Source: Acetobacter fabarum (GTDB lineage: Bacteria; Pseudomonadota; Alphaproteobacteria; Acetobacterales; Acetobacteraceae). From it: DNA of 64,000 nucleotides. This document shows, piece by piece, positions 18,548 to 27,944 of the stretch (within the stretch, counting starts at the first letter, position 1; every line of letters starts with the position of its first letter). Below the pieces are notes generated by a model. It ran no database searches. It was not told the origin of the DNA and saw nothing but the letters and a program-made list of their open reading frames with translations. The DNA lies in the NCBI RefSeq assembly GCF_011516925.1, contig NZ_WOTG01000002.1, positions 310,001 to 374,000 of the forward strand, written 5' to 3'. The position numbers were made by a program, and so were the translations under genes.

Positions 18548-19648
18548 TCAGGCCGTTGTGGTTTTTATGTTATGGGCCACAATCTGCTCAACGCGGGCCA
18601 GAATGTCCCGGCCGATCCGGTCAAAATGCTGCGCGCCAAAACGGGCCAGTACTGTAGCGCGGGCATGTTGGCCCATATCTGCCAGATGCTGGGGCTGTTT
18701 GAGCAGGTCTTCCAGCGCACTGGCAAGGGCCGCACTATCCTGCGGTGGCACAATGCGGCCGGTTTGCGGGGTAATGGAAGACGGGATTTCCCCCGCGTTG
18801 GAGGCAACAACCGGCAGGGATGCCAGCATGGCCTCATGCGCGGCCAGGCAGAAACCTTCCCACAGGGAGGGTTGGACATAAAGGTGCAGCCGGGACAGAA
18901 AAACCGATGGGTCTTTAATATGGCCAAGGATCTGTATGGGGAGCTGGCCTTTGGCAATCAGTGCCTCAAGGTGGGGGCGTTCTTCCCCTTCACCACCGAT
19001 CAGGACTTCAAATGGGGGGAGGTCAGGGCGGTTTTGCAGCAGGGCAACGGCCGCGCATAGCGTGTCATACCCCTTGACCGGGTGCAGCCGCCCTAGTGTG
19101 CCAATGCGTACAGGCGTGCCCGGTTGCCAGGGGGATGCGGTAGGAACATCGGGGTCCGCCCTGAAGATGGGCCATTCCACAAGCCTGTCGGGTGTAACAC
19201 CCAGTGTGCGGCGTGTCTGTTCTGCCACACAGGAGGAATCGGCCACCCACAGGGCGCTTCTGTTTTTAAAGCGGCGTAACAGGGCTGCGTTCAGGGGTTT
19301 GAGGCGCGCGGAATGCTGCCAGCTTACAACGGGAATATGTTGCCATTGTCCAACCATCTGCCCCAGTAATGTGGCCCGGCTGAGCGATGTCCAGATAACA
19401 TCGGGTTTATAGGCGCGCATTTGCTTGTGCAGCCAGCGCAGGGCAGGGAGGTGGTCCTTGCGTGTGCCGGGGCGGATATGGAGTGTAAGCCCGGCATTTT
19501 CCAGCGGTTCAATAGCCAGACCGTTGCGCCGGGTCAGGGCAAAAACCTCAACATGGTGCCCGGCGTTCCGCATGACCTTTGTAATGGCCGGAACGGGTAG
19601 CGCCGCGCCACCGCTTTCCACGGAGTTTATAATATATGCGATTTTCAT
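18548..19648 (-). CDS. Glycosyltransferase family 4 (GT-B fold)
   Basis: 366 residues. The N-terminal half opens MKIAYIINSVESGGAA, the acceptor-side loop common in GT4 enzymes. The C-terminal half contains GTLGRLHPVKGYDTL, a nucleotide-sugar site, and the E-x7-E type motif in EGFCLAAHEAMLASLPVVAS. It should add a hexose to a growing lipid-linked or surface glycan. Lying between the two CDP-glycerol-transferase-like genes on the same strand, it probably acts on the same polymer. The ATG at 19648 has no obvious Shine-Dalgarno. Confidence 0.88.
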   Translation of the reverse strand: MKIAYIINSVESGGAALPVPAITKVMRNAGHHVEVFALTRRNGLAIEPLENAGLTLHIRPGTRKDHLPALRWLHKQMRAYKPDVIWTSLSRATLLGQMVGQWQHIPVVSWQHSARLKPLNAALLRRFKNRSALWVADSSCVAEQTRRTLGVTPDRLVEWPIFRADPDVPTASPWQPGTPVRIGTLGRLHPVKGYDTLCAAVALLQNRPDLPPFEVLIGGEGEERPHLEALIAKGQLPIQILGHIKDPSVFLSRLHLYVQPSLWEGFCLAAHEAMLASLPVVASNAGEIPSSITPQTGRIVPPQDSAALASALEDLLKQPQHLADMGQHARATVLARFGAQHFDRIGRDILARVEQIVAHNIKTTTA

Positions 19649-19726
19649 CGGCGCGATTTTTGCACGGATCAGACCAATAGGCGAGGGACAAGCACGCTGG
19701 GCATGCTTGCAGGAGCAGGGAGGGAC

Positions 19727-20950
19727 TTAGACCTTTTTTTGCAAAAAGCGCATGATGGCATCCGCCGCTCCGGGGGATGTCGGGCTTTTGTCCTGATGTT
19801 CAAAGGTTTCAGCAACATAAGCGCGCTGCCTGCCTTCAAACTCATCCTGACGGGTAAAGGCAACGGAAAGTGCGTGGCCCAGTTCATCGGGGGTGTCGAT
19901 GACCTGCCCCAGTGTCCAGAACCGGTAGTCCTTGTTGTTCTGCCAGTGCGCGTGATGCGCATTGAGGAAAATGCACGGTCTGGGCCGGATCAGGAACTCG
20001 GCAACCTGACTGCTGACATCCCCCAGATAAAGGTCCGCCGCCATGGTGTAGGTCATGTCTATGCTGCGGGTGCTGCCGGTATCGATCAAGATATTGGGGT
20101 ATTTGGCAAAGCGCTTGACCAGTGCTTCGGCCTGTTTTTTGTGGCCGTTGAACAGGCGGTAATGCGGTGCGCAGATCAGGTTATAATGATCCTGATTGGC
20201 AAAGTAGTTCAGGATTGTCTCGCCAAACTGGTACCATGATGTCAGCCCGCGTGAAAAATGCGGGTTGTACAACACAACGGGTTTGTCGTTATCAAACAGT
20301 CTGGCCTGCTGCTTGTGCAGACGCTCCACAATGTCGAACTTGGCATAGGTGCCCATGTGGTATTCGCCGGGGGTTATAAGGCCCCGTTCAAGCAGCCTCT
20401 GTTCCACTTTTTTGCCCGAAAGAAGCACAAAGTCGAACTGCTTGATGTCATCAGCAAACCCGATGGCCCGGTCGCCTGCACCGTGGCGGGTCCAGATGTA
20501 CAGGGGTTTGGTCACGCCCATGCGCTTGAGGTAGAGCGATGTCCGCTCCGGTACCACAATGGCCTGAAACTGATTGAAGTAATGGCGGCTGAAAAACAGG
20601 GAAGCCAGCCGCTCGAGCGGGCCGTGGCCATTACGCTCGACCAGTCTGCCAAGCCATGCGGGAATGGGGAGCAGGTCGTAGATGACCTTTGCCGTCGGGT
20701 AGAGCCGGCCGAGCGAGCGGGCGTAATCCAGATGGTTCTGGGTCGGGCAGGCCACATGCACTTCCGCATTGGGGTGGCGGGCTGCCATTTCAAAGGCGAT
20801 GGGGAGCGAGTGGAGCGTCTGGTGCGGCTGGGCAATCAGCAGGAAAACCACTTTCAGCGTTTTAAGGGCGCTTTGTGGCGGTGTCTGTAGTGCCGACACG
20901 CCATGAGGACCGCGCCCCAGACTCTGAAGGTGTTTCTGCTGGTCTGTCAT
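19727..20950 (-). CDS. CDP-glycerol glycerophosphotransferase-like protein (copy 2)
   Basis: From the ATG at 20950 the product has 407 residues; a TTG at 20986 would add 12. It shares with the protein at 17324-18451 the order of motifs RHGAGDRAIGF, VVLYNPHFSRGLTSW, ILIDTGSTRSIDMTYT and GDVSSQVAEFLIRPRPCIFLN, and both end in a similar AIM(R/H)(F/Y)L segment. The pair therefore looks like an old duplication with specialisation, for instance a primase and an elongating or modifying transferase. It is the first gene of the minus-strand island. Cytoplasmic, peripheral membrane. Chemistry is inferred from family only. Confidence 0.75.
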   Translation of the reverse strand: MTDQQKHLQSLGRGPHGVSALQTPPQSALKTLKVVFLLIAQPHQTLHSLPIAFEMAARHPNAEVHVACPTQNHLDYARSLGRLYPTAKVIYDLLPIPAWLGRLVERNGHGPLERLASLFFSRHYFNQFQAIVVPERTSLYLKRMGVTKPLYIWTRHGAGDRAIGFADDIKQFDFVLLSGKKVEQRLLERGLITPGEYHMGTYAKFDIVERLHKQQARLFDNDKPVVLYNPHFSRGLTSWYQFGETILNYFANQDHYNLICAPHYRLFNGHKKQAEALVKRFAKYPNILIDTGSTRSIDMTYTMAADLYLGDVSSQVAEFLIRPRPCIFLNAHHAHWQNNKDYRFWTLGQVIDTPDELGHALSVAFTRQDEFEGRQRAYVAETFEHQDKSPTSPGAADAIMRFLQKKV

Positions 20951-21326
20951 ATCGAAAAAAAATGGCTGCACAGGCACATAGGTCAAGCTACGGCTCTTTC
21001 CTCTTGGGAAGCGGGCACCATAACCCGGCTACCACAAATACACCTCAATTCTATTCAGCGTTTGGTAAGGACATGTATAGTGCACGCTGACTTGCACCAG
21101 ATAGCGCACAGCGTCAAGACGCAAACACATGCGGTAAGGGCCTGAACATACACATAAACCCTCACTTAATATGGATGTTTGACACATATCTTGACCACCC
21201 TGCGCGCAGGGTATGCCAGAGCAGCCATAATATGGCCAATGGCGGCGGGGGGTGCGCGCGGCTGGTTCGGCCACAAGCCTTGGGGATATGGTGCAGGAAG
21301 CCAGTACATGTTCCTGCGGATAGCAC
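20951..21326. other. Non-coding interval before tRNA-Ser
   Basis: Stretch between the divergent polysaccharide gene and the tRNA promoter. Short open frames exist on both strands but have no ribosome binding sites and run into the tRNA, so I call none. A small GC dyad (ACCCTGCGCGCAGGGT) lies near 21200. Nothing else is recognisable. Confidence 0.5.
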
Positions 21327-21355
21327 TTGCGTATTTGTGCCAGCGCACCTATAAC
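21327..21355 (+). promoter_or_regulatory. tRNA-Ser promoter
   Basis: TTGCGT (21327-21332), a 17-base spacer and TATAAC (21350-21355) form a near-consensus sigma-70 promoter ending 10 bases before the tRNA. Confidence 0.75.
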
Positions 21356-21365
21356 GCATCCCCAC

Positions 21366-21455
21366 GGAGAGGTGCCAGAGCGGTCGAATGGGGCGGTCTC
21401 GAAAACCGTTGTGCGAGCAATCGTACCTAGGGTTCGAATCCCTATCTCTCCGCCA
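21366..21455 (+). tRNA. tRNA-Ser (anticodon CGA)
   Basis: Class II tRNA of 90 nt including an encoded CCA (21453-21455). The acceptor stem pairs GGAGAGG with the strand ending CTCTCC before discriminator G. The anticodon stem GCGGT/ACCGT encloses the loop CTCGAAA, giving anticodon CGA for codon UCG. A long variable arm precedes the T-loop GGTTCGAATCC. A 7-bp hairpin AACAGCC/GGCTGTT at 21490-21513 follows and may end the transcript. Confidence 0.97.
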
Positions 21456-21811
21456 TTCCTTAATTCTTATAAAAATATGCTGGGTATCAAACAGCCTGTT
21501 CCTTTCGGCTGTTGAGTTGGCACCCGTTCGGGCATGAGCCGCTATTGGTGCAGCGTAACAGATGCCTGTGCCATCACCCTCCTATAGGGCTGTGCTCTGC
21601 CTGATATGTTGTGGTTTTTCATGTTTATAAAACAGGAAAACGTATGAATATATAATGCATATTCCGGAAATAATTTTTATTACCGCTTAATGTGATGCGT
21701 ACATATTAATTTTGTTTTTATATCAATAAAATTTTTTCTAACAGATTTTTGAATAAAAAATTCCTAGCTTCAGGCCAATCCCAACCACAATCCATCGAGA
21801 ACTGGGAACGC
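21456..21811. other. AT-rich interval upstream of the RND efflux operon
   Basis: No gene is supported. After the small post-tRNA hairpin the sequence becomes strikingly AT-rich (about 21610-21760) relative to the genome, with several TATAAT-like hexamers, for example 21651-21656, but no matching -35 at good spacing. This is the expected place for the efflux operon promoter and perhaps a regulator site; no regulator gene is adjacent. Confidence 0.4.
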
Positions 21812-24800
21812 ATGAATGCTATCGTCATAACCGCATTGAAACGGCCCTATACTTTTGTGGTCCTTTCTCTGCTCATTCTCGCATTTGGCGTCATGTCCGT
21901 ACTGCGTGCGCCAACCGACGTGTTTCCCAACATCAAGCTGCCTGTCGTGTCTGTTGTATGGACATATGGCGGCATGCTGCCAGAGGAGTTTGCCGGACGC
22001 ATAACCTATAATTACGAACTGGCCGTGACCTCCACCGTGGAGGGCATAGAACACATGGAGAGCAGTTCGTATTACGGTCGCAGTATCGTCAATATCTACT
22101 TCCAGCCCGGAACGGATATTGGTGAGGCGGAAGCCGAAGTTACGGCTATTTCCCAGACTGTTATCAAACAGCTGCCAGACAATATTCCCGCCCCCATGGT
22201 CATGCGGCTGGATGCGTCCTCAGTGCCGGTTCTGGCCTTGCAGGTCACATCGGACAAGCAGACCCCCTCAGACCTGTTCAAGATCGCAATGACGCGCATC
22301 CGCCCCATTCTTGTTACCGTGCCGGGCTCGGTTCTGCCGCAGGCGTACGGGGGGATGGACAGCTTTATTATGGTTGCGCTCAACCAGACACAGCTTCAGG
22401 CGCACCATCTTTCCGCCATGGACGTGCAGAACGCCCTGCGCAAGCAGAACATTGTTCTGCCCGCCGGGGATCAGAAAATAGACCGCACGGACTGGATGGT
22501 TCAGACCAACGCCACCCCGCGCTCCATGCAGGAACTGGGGGATATTCCCGTCAAGCGCGTAGGCAATTCGGTCATTTATGTGCATGACGTTGCCAACGTG
22601 TACCGTGGCGGCCACCCGCAGACCAACCTAGTGCTGGTAAAAGGCAAACAGGGTGTTGAGGTCATTGTCATGAAAAGTGGTGATGCCTCAACGCTGGATG
22701 TCGTTTCCAGAACCAAGGAGCTGTTGCCGCGTATCCAGCAGCTTGTGCCGCCGGATGTGCATATTTCGGTCCTGAGTGATGCATCGGTTTTTGTGAAGGA
22801 CGCCATCCGGGACGTCGTGCGCGAAATGCTGACAGCCGCAGTGCTGACTGGCCTGGTTGTGCTGCTGTTCCTTGGCTCGTGGCGCTCCACCATTATTATC
22901 GCCACGTCCATTCCCCTGTGCATTCTGGCCGCCATTATCTGCCTGCTATGGGCTGGCCAGACCATTAACGTGATGACACTGGGTGGCCTTGCTCTGGCTG
23001 TGGGTATTCTGGTGGACGATGCGACCGTCATGATCGAGAATATCGATACCCATCTGGAAATGGGCAAGGATCTGGAAACAGCGATTATCGATGCTGCCAA
23101 CCAGATCGTTATTCCCACGCTGGTTGCCACCTTGTGCATCTGCATTGTGTGGACCCCGCTGTTCCGCCTGAGTGGTGTTGCAGGGTGGCTGTTCATGCCC
23201 ATGGCCGAAGCCATTGTTTTTGCCATGCTGGCATCGTTTATCCTGTCGCGCACACTGGTGCCGACCATGGCCAAATATCTGCTGGCAGGGCAGGTGCATC
23301 CCGGTTTGCATGGGGATGAACATGAGGCCCTGCCCAAAGGTGTTTTTGGCCGGTTCCAGAACAGGTTTGAACATGCTTTCCATGCCTTCAAGCTCCGCTA
23401 CGGGCGGGTGCTGGAACGTGTGGTAACCCGGCGTCACAGGTTTGTGGCTGTGTTTTTGGGTGTGTCTGTTCTCTCCCTCGCCCTGTTTGCGGTGGTGGGG
23501 CAGGACTTCTTCCCCGAGGTTAAATCCGGTGCGTTGCAGATGCACATGCGCGTGCCCCTTGGTACCCGGATTGAAACCACAGGGCGCATAGCCAGTCTGG
23601 TGGATGACCGTATCGAGCAGCTTCTGCCCGGTCAGGTGGAAGGGGTGATCAACAACTGCGGTCTGCCGGAAGGTCCGCATAATCAGGCGTTTATTCCAAC
23701 ACCCACAATTGGCACGCAGGATTGCGATCTGAGCATCACGCTCAAGAACGAGCTTTCCCCCGTATGGGATGAGCGCGCTCTGCTGCGGCGTGAGCTTTCG
23801 GCCAGTTTTCCCGGCACGGTCTTTACATTCCAGCCTGCGGACCTGACGGAAAAAATCCTTAACTTTGGCTCCCCCGCCCCGGTTGATATTCAGGTATCAG
23901 GCCCGAATATCCGGGATAACTACCGCTATGCCCGCCTGCTGGTGAACCGCCTGCGGCACATACCCGGCGCGGTGGATACGACAATCCAGCAGACCATGGC
24001 CACGCCAACGCTGTTTGTGCAGGGGAACCGCACATTTGGTCAGGCCACGGGCATGACCGAAGGGGATATTGCCAGTAACGAACTCATGACTCTCTCGGGC
24101 AGTCAGACAGTCGACCCACAATACTGGCTTGACCCCAAAACCGGTATTACCTTCCCGCTCAATGTCTATGTCTCCCAGGACCAGCTTACACATTACAACA
24201 ACCTGCTGACCATTCCGGTGGATAAGGGGGACAACGACCCCGAAGGCAAGGATATGCAGTTGCTGGGTAGCATCAGCACCATCACGCCCATCGGCACGCC
24301 GGGGCAGGTGTCTCATTATAACTCTATGCCTGATATAGATATTTACGTTTCCACCGAGTTTACCGACCTTGGCTCTGTTCTAAGTCAGGTCAAGCAGGAA
24401 ATCGCTGCAACACAAAGCGATCTGCCACGCGGTGTGGCGGTGGACATCCGCGGGCAGGCCACCACCATGCATAGCGCTTATGTGGAGCTTATTGCCGGTC
24501 TCGTTGTGTCGGTCCTGCTGATTTATATGCTGATTGTGATCAACTTCCAGTCCTGGATTGATCCTTTCATTATCATCTCGGCATTGCCGGGGGCTCTGGC
24601 GGGCATTGCGTGGAGCCTGTTCCTGACCCATACGCGCCTTTCCGTGCCTGCGCTCACAGGTGCGATCATGTGCATGGGAACAGCCACGGCCAATTCCATT
24701 CTGGTCGTGTCCTTTGCCAAGGAGCGCTTTGCCATGCACCGCAGTGCCGCGACCGCAGCAATTGAAGCCGGTATTGGCCGTATCCGCCCGGTTATTATGA

Positions 24801-25003
24801 CAGCTTCGGCCATGATCATCGGCATGGTGCCAATGGCCATCAGTAATTCCCAGAATGCGCCACTCGGTAAGGCGGTTATTGGCGGGCTGGTGGTGGCTAC
24901 GGTTTCCACCCTGCTTTTTGTCCCCTGTGTTTATGCAATTTTCCACCATCGTCCGGCCCGGCCATCCAGCACGGATGCCGCTAACCAGCAGGAGACTGTC
25001 TGA
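21812..25003 (+). CDS. RND efflux permease (HAE1/AcrB type)
   Basis: Inner-membrane proton-driven drug exporter subunit. From the ATG at 21812 (MNAIVITALKRPYTFVVLS) it has about 1063 residues; a TTG at 21749 would add 21 unlikely residues. The topology is the RND one: first membrane helix, large periplasmic loop, helices 2-7 beginning near MLTAAVLTGLVVLLFLGSW, a second large loop and helices 8-12. The proton-relay pair is in GILVDDATVMIENI. It is the first gene of a permease-adaptor-outer-membrane channel operon; the stop TGA overlaps the next ATG by one base. Substrates cannot be deduced. Confidence 0.93.
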   Translation: MNAIVITALKRPYTFVVLSLLILAFGVMSVLRAPTDVFPNIKLPVVSVVWTYGGMLPEEFAGRITYNYELAVTSTVEGIEHMESSSYYGRSIVNIYFQPGTDIGEAEAEVTAISQTVIKQLPDNIPAPMVMRLDASSVPVLALQVTSDKQTPSDLFKIAMTRIRPILVTVPGSVLPQAYGGMDSFIMVALNQTQLQAHHLSAMDVQNALRKQNIVLPAGDQKIDRTDWMVQTNATPRSMQELGDIPVKRVGNSVIYVHDVANVYRGGHPQTNLVLVKGKQGVEVIVMKSGDASTLDVVSRTKELLPRIQQLVPPDVHISVLSDASVFVKDAIRDVVREMLTAAVLTGLVVLLFLGSWRSTIIIATSIPLCILAAIICLLWAGQTINVMTLGGLALAVGILVDDATVMIENIDTHLEMGKDLETAIIDAANQIVIPTLVATLCICIVWTPLFRLSGVAGWLFMPMAEAIVFAMLASFILSRTLVPTMAKYLLAGQVHPGLHGDEHEALPKGVFGRFQNRFEHAFHAFKLRYGRVLERVVTRRHRFVAVFLGVSVLSLALFAVVGQDFFPEVKSGALQMHMRVPLGTRIETTGRIASLVDDRIEQLLPGQVEGVINNCGLPEGPHNQAFIPTPTIGTQDCDLSITLKNELSPVWDERALLRRELSASFPGTVFTFQPADLTEKILNFGSPAPVDIQVSGPNIRDNYRYARLLVNRLRHIPGAVDTTIQQTMATPTLFVQGNRTFGQATGMTEGDIASNELMTLSGSQTVDPQYWLDPKTGITFPLNVYVSQDQLTHYNNLLTIPVDKGDNDPEGKDMQLLGSISTITPIGTPGQVSHYNSMPDIDIYVSTEFTDLGSVLSQVKQEIAATQSDLPRGVAVDIRGQATTMHSAYVELIAGLVVSVLLIYMLIVINFQSWIDPFIIISALPGALAGIAWSLFLTHTRLSVPALTGAIMCMGTATANSILVVSFAKERFAMHRSAATAAIEAGIGRIRPVIMTASAMIIGMVPMAISNSQNAPLGKAVIGGLVVATVSTLLFVPCVYAIFHHRPARPSSTDAANQQETV

Positions 25004-26208
25004 TGTTTGTTGCTAGCAAAGGCAGAATTGTCATTATTTTCTTCGCGGCTGTCATGATGGCGGATATTGCGTATCTGCTGGTCCAGCGCGCCCATAATAC
25101 CGTGCGCATCCAGCAGGACGCCGCCTATGACCGGGTGCCCGATGTTGCGCTGGTCAAGCCCACCCCCGCACCACCAACAGTGACCATGTCCTTACCGGGT
25201 ACAATCAGCGCATGGTACGAAGCGCCCATGTATGCGCAGGTCTCTGGCTATGTAAAAATGTGGTACCGCGATTACGGCGCAGTCGTTAAAAAGGGTGATC
25301 TGCTGGCCGAAATCAATACGCCCCGGCTGGATGCGGAATACGCACAGGCGCAGGCGGACCTGAAGGTAGCGCAGACCAAATACGGCCTTGCTGCCATAAC
25401 CGCCACCCGCTGGCGGTCCATGGGCCAGTCGCAGGCTGTATCTGGCCAGTCTGTTTCCGTGCAGAACGCCAATGAACAGTCCGCCAAGGCAGAGCTGGAA
25501 GCCGCTGAACACAAGGTGGCCCAGTATCAGGCCATGATCCACTTCAAGAGCATTGAAGCACCGTTTGATGGTGTGGTCATCGCGCGTAACATCAACGTGG
25601 GGGATTATGTGGGGGCCGGGAGCGGCAGCATGAATGCAAACGGCACAGCCAGCGAGCTGTTTACCGTGGCGGACACCCATGCCATGCGCCTGTTTGTATC
25701 CGTGCCGGAAACATTTTCCTCCATCCTCCAGCCCGGACTGGTGGCAAAGGTGTCCGTTCCACAGTTCCCCAATGCCGTGTTCGAAGCAAAGTTCCTGACA
25801 ATTGCTAAAGGTTTTGACCCCAATACCCGTACGGTCATTACGGAGTTTTCCATCGACAATGCGGAACAAAAACTATGGCCGGGCAGTTTTGCTTCCGTCA
25901 CCCTGACCGCTCCGGCCCGCAAGGGGGTTTATACCATTCCCACTGGCGCACTGGTGTTTCAGGAACACGGTATGCAGGTTGCCACGGTCAATGCGCAGCA
26001 GATTACGCATTACCAGAACATAACCGTGGGGCGCATGTCGGATGCCTATACGGAGGTCAGTGCAGGTCTTGCCCCCGATGACCGGATTATCAACAACCCG
26101 CCCGCCGATCTGATGGAAGGGGGCAAGGTCAGGCCCGTGGAGCCGGAGCAGGGCTACCTCAGCACACCCAACGCAACGGCGGAAACAAAGGGGGATGATG
26201 ACGAATGA
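25003..26208 (+). CDS. RND periplasmic adaptor subunit (membrane fusion protein)
   Basis: 401 residues with one N-terminal membrane segment (about 7-24), a lipoyl-like half-motif APMYAQVSGYVKMWYRDYGAVVKKGD, an alpha-helical hairpin rich in Ala and Gln (roughly 115-170), the second lipoyl half SIEAPFDGVVIARNINVGDYV, and beta-barrel and membrane-proximal domains. It bridges the permease to the outer-membrane channel. The start overlaps the permease stop, and its own stop overlaps the downstream ATG, so all three are coupled. The membrane anchor is uncleaved, with no lipobox. Confidence 0.93.
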   Translation: MFVASKGRIVIIFFAAVMMADIAYLLVQRAHNTVRIQQDAAYDRVPDVALVKPTPAPPTVTMSLPGTISAWYEAPMYAQVSGYVKMWYRDYGAVVKKGDLLAEINTPRLDAEYAQAQADLKVAQTKYGLAAITATRWRSMGQSQAVSGQSVSVQNANEQSAKAELEAAEHKVAQYQAMIHFKSIEAPFDGVVIARNINVGDYVGAGSGSMNANGTASELFTVADTHAMRLFVSVPETFSSILQPGLVAKVSVPQFPNAVFEAKFLTIAKGFDPNTRTVITEFSIDNAEQKLWPGSFASVTLTAPARKGVYTIPTGALVFQEHGMQVATVNAQQITHYQNITVGRMSDAYTEVSAGLAPDDRIINNPPADLMEGGKVRPVEPEQGYLSTPNATAETKGDDDE

Positions 26209-27746
26209 AACATATATCTGCATATTTTCGTCCTCTGCCTGTACGCACTCTGGCGGCGCGGGCGGGTCTGCTGCTCTCCCTGAGTGCGCTGAGTGCGTGC
26301 GATCTGGCCCCCCGTTATGCGCCGCCACATTATGTTGTGCCGGCCTCCTGGCACGGGCAGGGGCCTTTTAAGGATGCGGCCCCCAGCACCGTGGCGCTGA
26401 AACCAGACTGGTGGACCCTGTTTGATGATACCGTGCTCAACGGGCTTGAGCAGGAAGCACTGGCCAACAATGCTGACCTTCAGGCTGCTGCGGAGCGTTT
26501 TTCGCAATCCCGCGCTATTGTTATGGAAGCGCGCTCCGACCTTTTGCCGCATTTTGGCATGGCGTTTGGTTCAAGCGACAATAAAAGCTCGGCAGACAGG
26601 CTGTTCCGCTACAAAGGCCCGATTACTGCAACGGATGAGTTCTATTCCGGCCTTGCAAGCTGGGAGCCGGATATCTGGTCTGGTATTCGTAACCGGGTCA
26701 GGGTGCAGAAATACTATGCGCAGGAACAGGCGGCAGACTATGCCGCCGCACGGCTCAGCTTGCAGGCGGAACTGGCAACGGATTATTTTGCCCTGCGGGG
26801 GCTGGATGCCCAGCACGCCATTTATACCCAGTCCATTGCCTATTATCAGCAGGCGTTACACGTTACCCAGACACGGCTGGATAACCAGAATGCCACCGGT
26901 ATTGATGTCGCCCGCGCGCAGAACCAGCTGTACATGACACAGGCCCGCCTGCTGGACGTGCAGGCCCAGCGGGACGTGCTGGAACACGGTATTGCCGTGC
27001 TGGTCAATGAGCAGCCATCCACCTTTCATATCCAGCCGGTGGATGATCTGAGCAATGCAGAACCTAATGTTCCTGCGGGTCTGCCGTCTGACCTGCTGGA
27101 ACGCAGGCCCGATATTGCCGCGTCGGAAAGGCGTATGGCACAGGCAAACCGGGCTATTGGTATTGCCCGTGCGGCGTTTTATCCACATGTGTTTTTTAGC
27201 GCCAATGGCGGGTTTGATTCCAATGGCTTCAACCTGGCTAATCTGGCCAACAGCATGTGGTCTTACGGGGCGTCTGTTTCCATGCCTCTGTTTGAGGGCG
27301 GGTTGCGCCGTGCCCAGTTGCAGCATTCCTGGTCCGTTTACCGTGAAACGCTGGATCATTACCGCATGACCGTGCTCTCCGCTTTTGCGGATGTAGAGAA
27401 CGGGTTTTCCATGACCAACCGACTGCGGGCAGAAACCGAGCGTCTGGGCCAAGCGGTAGGGACGGCGGAAAAAGCCCAGACCCTGACCATGACTTTGTAT
27501 AAAGGTGGTGCTGACAATTACCTTGATGCATTGATTGCTCAGGTCAACACACTGGATGCACGGATTGACCGGGTGCAGGTGCAGGCCCGCGCCTTGCAAA
27601 GCACAGTCGGGCTGATCCGTGCTCTGGGTGGGGGCTGGCGGCAGAAAGACCTCCCTACGCCAGATGCCACGATGACATTTGGTGTCATGCAGTATTCAGG
27701 CCTGCAAACACCATCGGATACGCTTCAGCAGCTTAATAAATACTAA
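26205..27746 (+). CDS. Outer-membrane efflux lipoprotein (NodT/OprM family)
   Basis: 513 residues. A lipobox LSAC ends at Cys32 after a hydrophobic signal, predicting lipid attachment. The typical entry PDWWTLFDDTVLNGLEQEALANNADLQAAAERF and the second repeat DLLERRPDIAASERRMAQANRAIGIARAAFYP identify the TolC-like family. It forms the trimeric exit duct for the permease and adaptor encoded just upstream. The ATG overlaps the adaptor stop (ATGA). A hairpin AAACTTAT/ATAAGTTT with trailing T residues stands 16 bases after the stop. Confidence 0.94.
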   Translation: MKHISAYFRPLPVRTLAARAGLLLSLSALSACDLAPRYAPPHYVVPASWHGQGPFKDAAPSTVALKPDWWTLFDDTVLNGLEQEALANNADLQAAAERFSQSRAIVMEARSDLLPHFGMAFGSSDNKSSADRLFRYKGPITATDEFYSGLASWEPDIWSGIRNRVRVQKYYAQEQAADYAAARLSLQAELATDYFALRGLDAQHAIYTQSIAYYQQALHVTQTRLDNQNATGIDVARAQNQLYMTQARLLDVQAQRDVLEHGIAVLVNEQPSTFHIQPVDDLSNAEPNVPAGLPSDLLERRPDIAASERRMAQANRAIGIARAAFYPHVFFSANGGFDSNGFNLANLANSMWSYGASVSMPLFEGGLRRAQLQHSWSVYRETLDHYRMTVLSAFADVENGFSMTNRLRAETERLGQAVGTAEKAQTLTMTLYKGGADNYLDALIAQVNTLDARIDRVQVQARALQSTVGLIRALGGGWRQKDLPTPDATMTFGVMQYSGLQTPSDTLQQLNKY

Positions 27747-27761
27747 GGACTTTTCTTTCTG

Positions 27762-27790
27762 AAACTTATTAGTATTTTTCATAAGTTTTT
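27762..27790 (+). terminator. Possible terminator of the RND operon
   Basis: Perfect 8-bp stem AAACTTAT (27762-27769) / ATAAGTTT (27781-27788) with an 11-base loop, followed by two further T. The stem is AT-rich, so strength is doubtful. Confidence 0.4.
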
Positions 27791-27856
27791 GAAACCATGA
27801 CCATGCGGCTGTTTATGTGGCGTCTGGTCATGAAAGCGCATGATGGGGGCATACGC

Positions 27857-27897
27857 AGGCATGAGAGTATAGGTGGGTGATCCTTGCTCTCATGCCT
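27857..27897. repeat. 11-bp inverted repeat between convergent operons
   Basis: AGGCATGAGAG (27857-27867) and CTCTCATGCCT (27887-27897) are perfectly complementary around a 19-base loop. It lies between the convergent efflux operon and the metal ATPase gene, 48 bases from the ATPase stop. No T-run follows on either strand, so it is either a factor-dependent terminator structure or a transcript-stabilising hairpin. Confidence 0.55.
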
Positions 27898-27944
27898 ATT
27901 CTGCCGCTGTCTTTTGTTGCCAGAGCATCAAAGGGCAGGCTCTC

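Noticed and set aside
21179-21430. 83-codon plus-strand frame before and over the tRNA gene
   Set aside because: It reads through the tRNA-Ser gene, has no ribosome binding site and shows no protein-like features.
21366-21455. tRNA-Ser as an integration site of a genomic island
   Set aside because: No integrase gene and no direct repeat of the tRNA 3' end were found on either side within the window.
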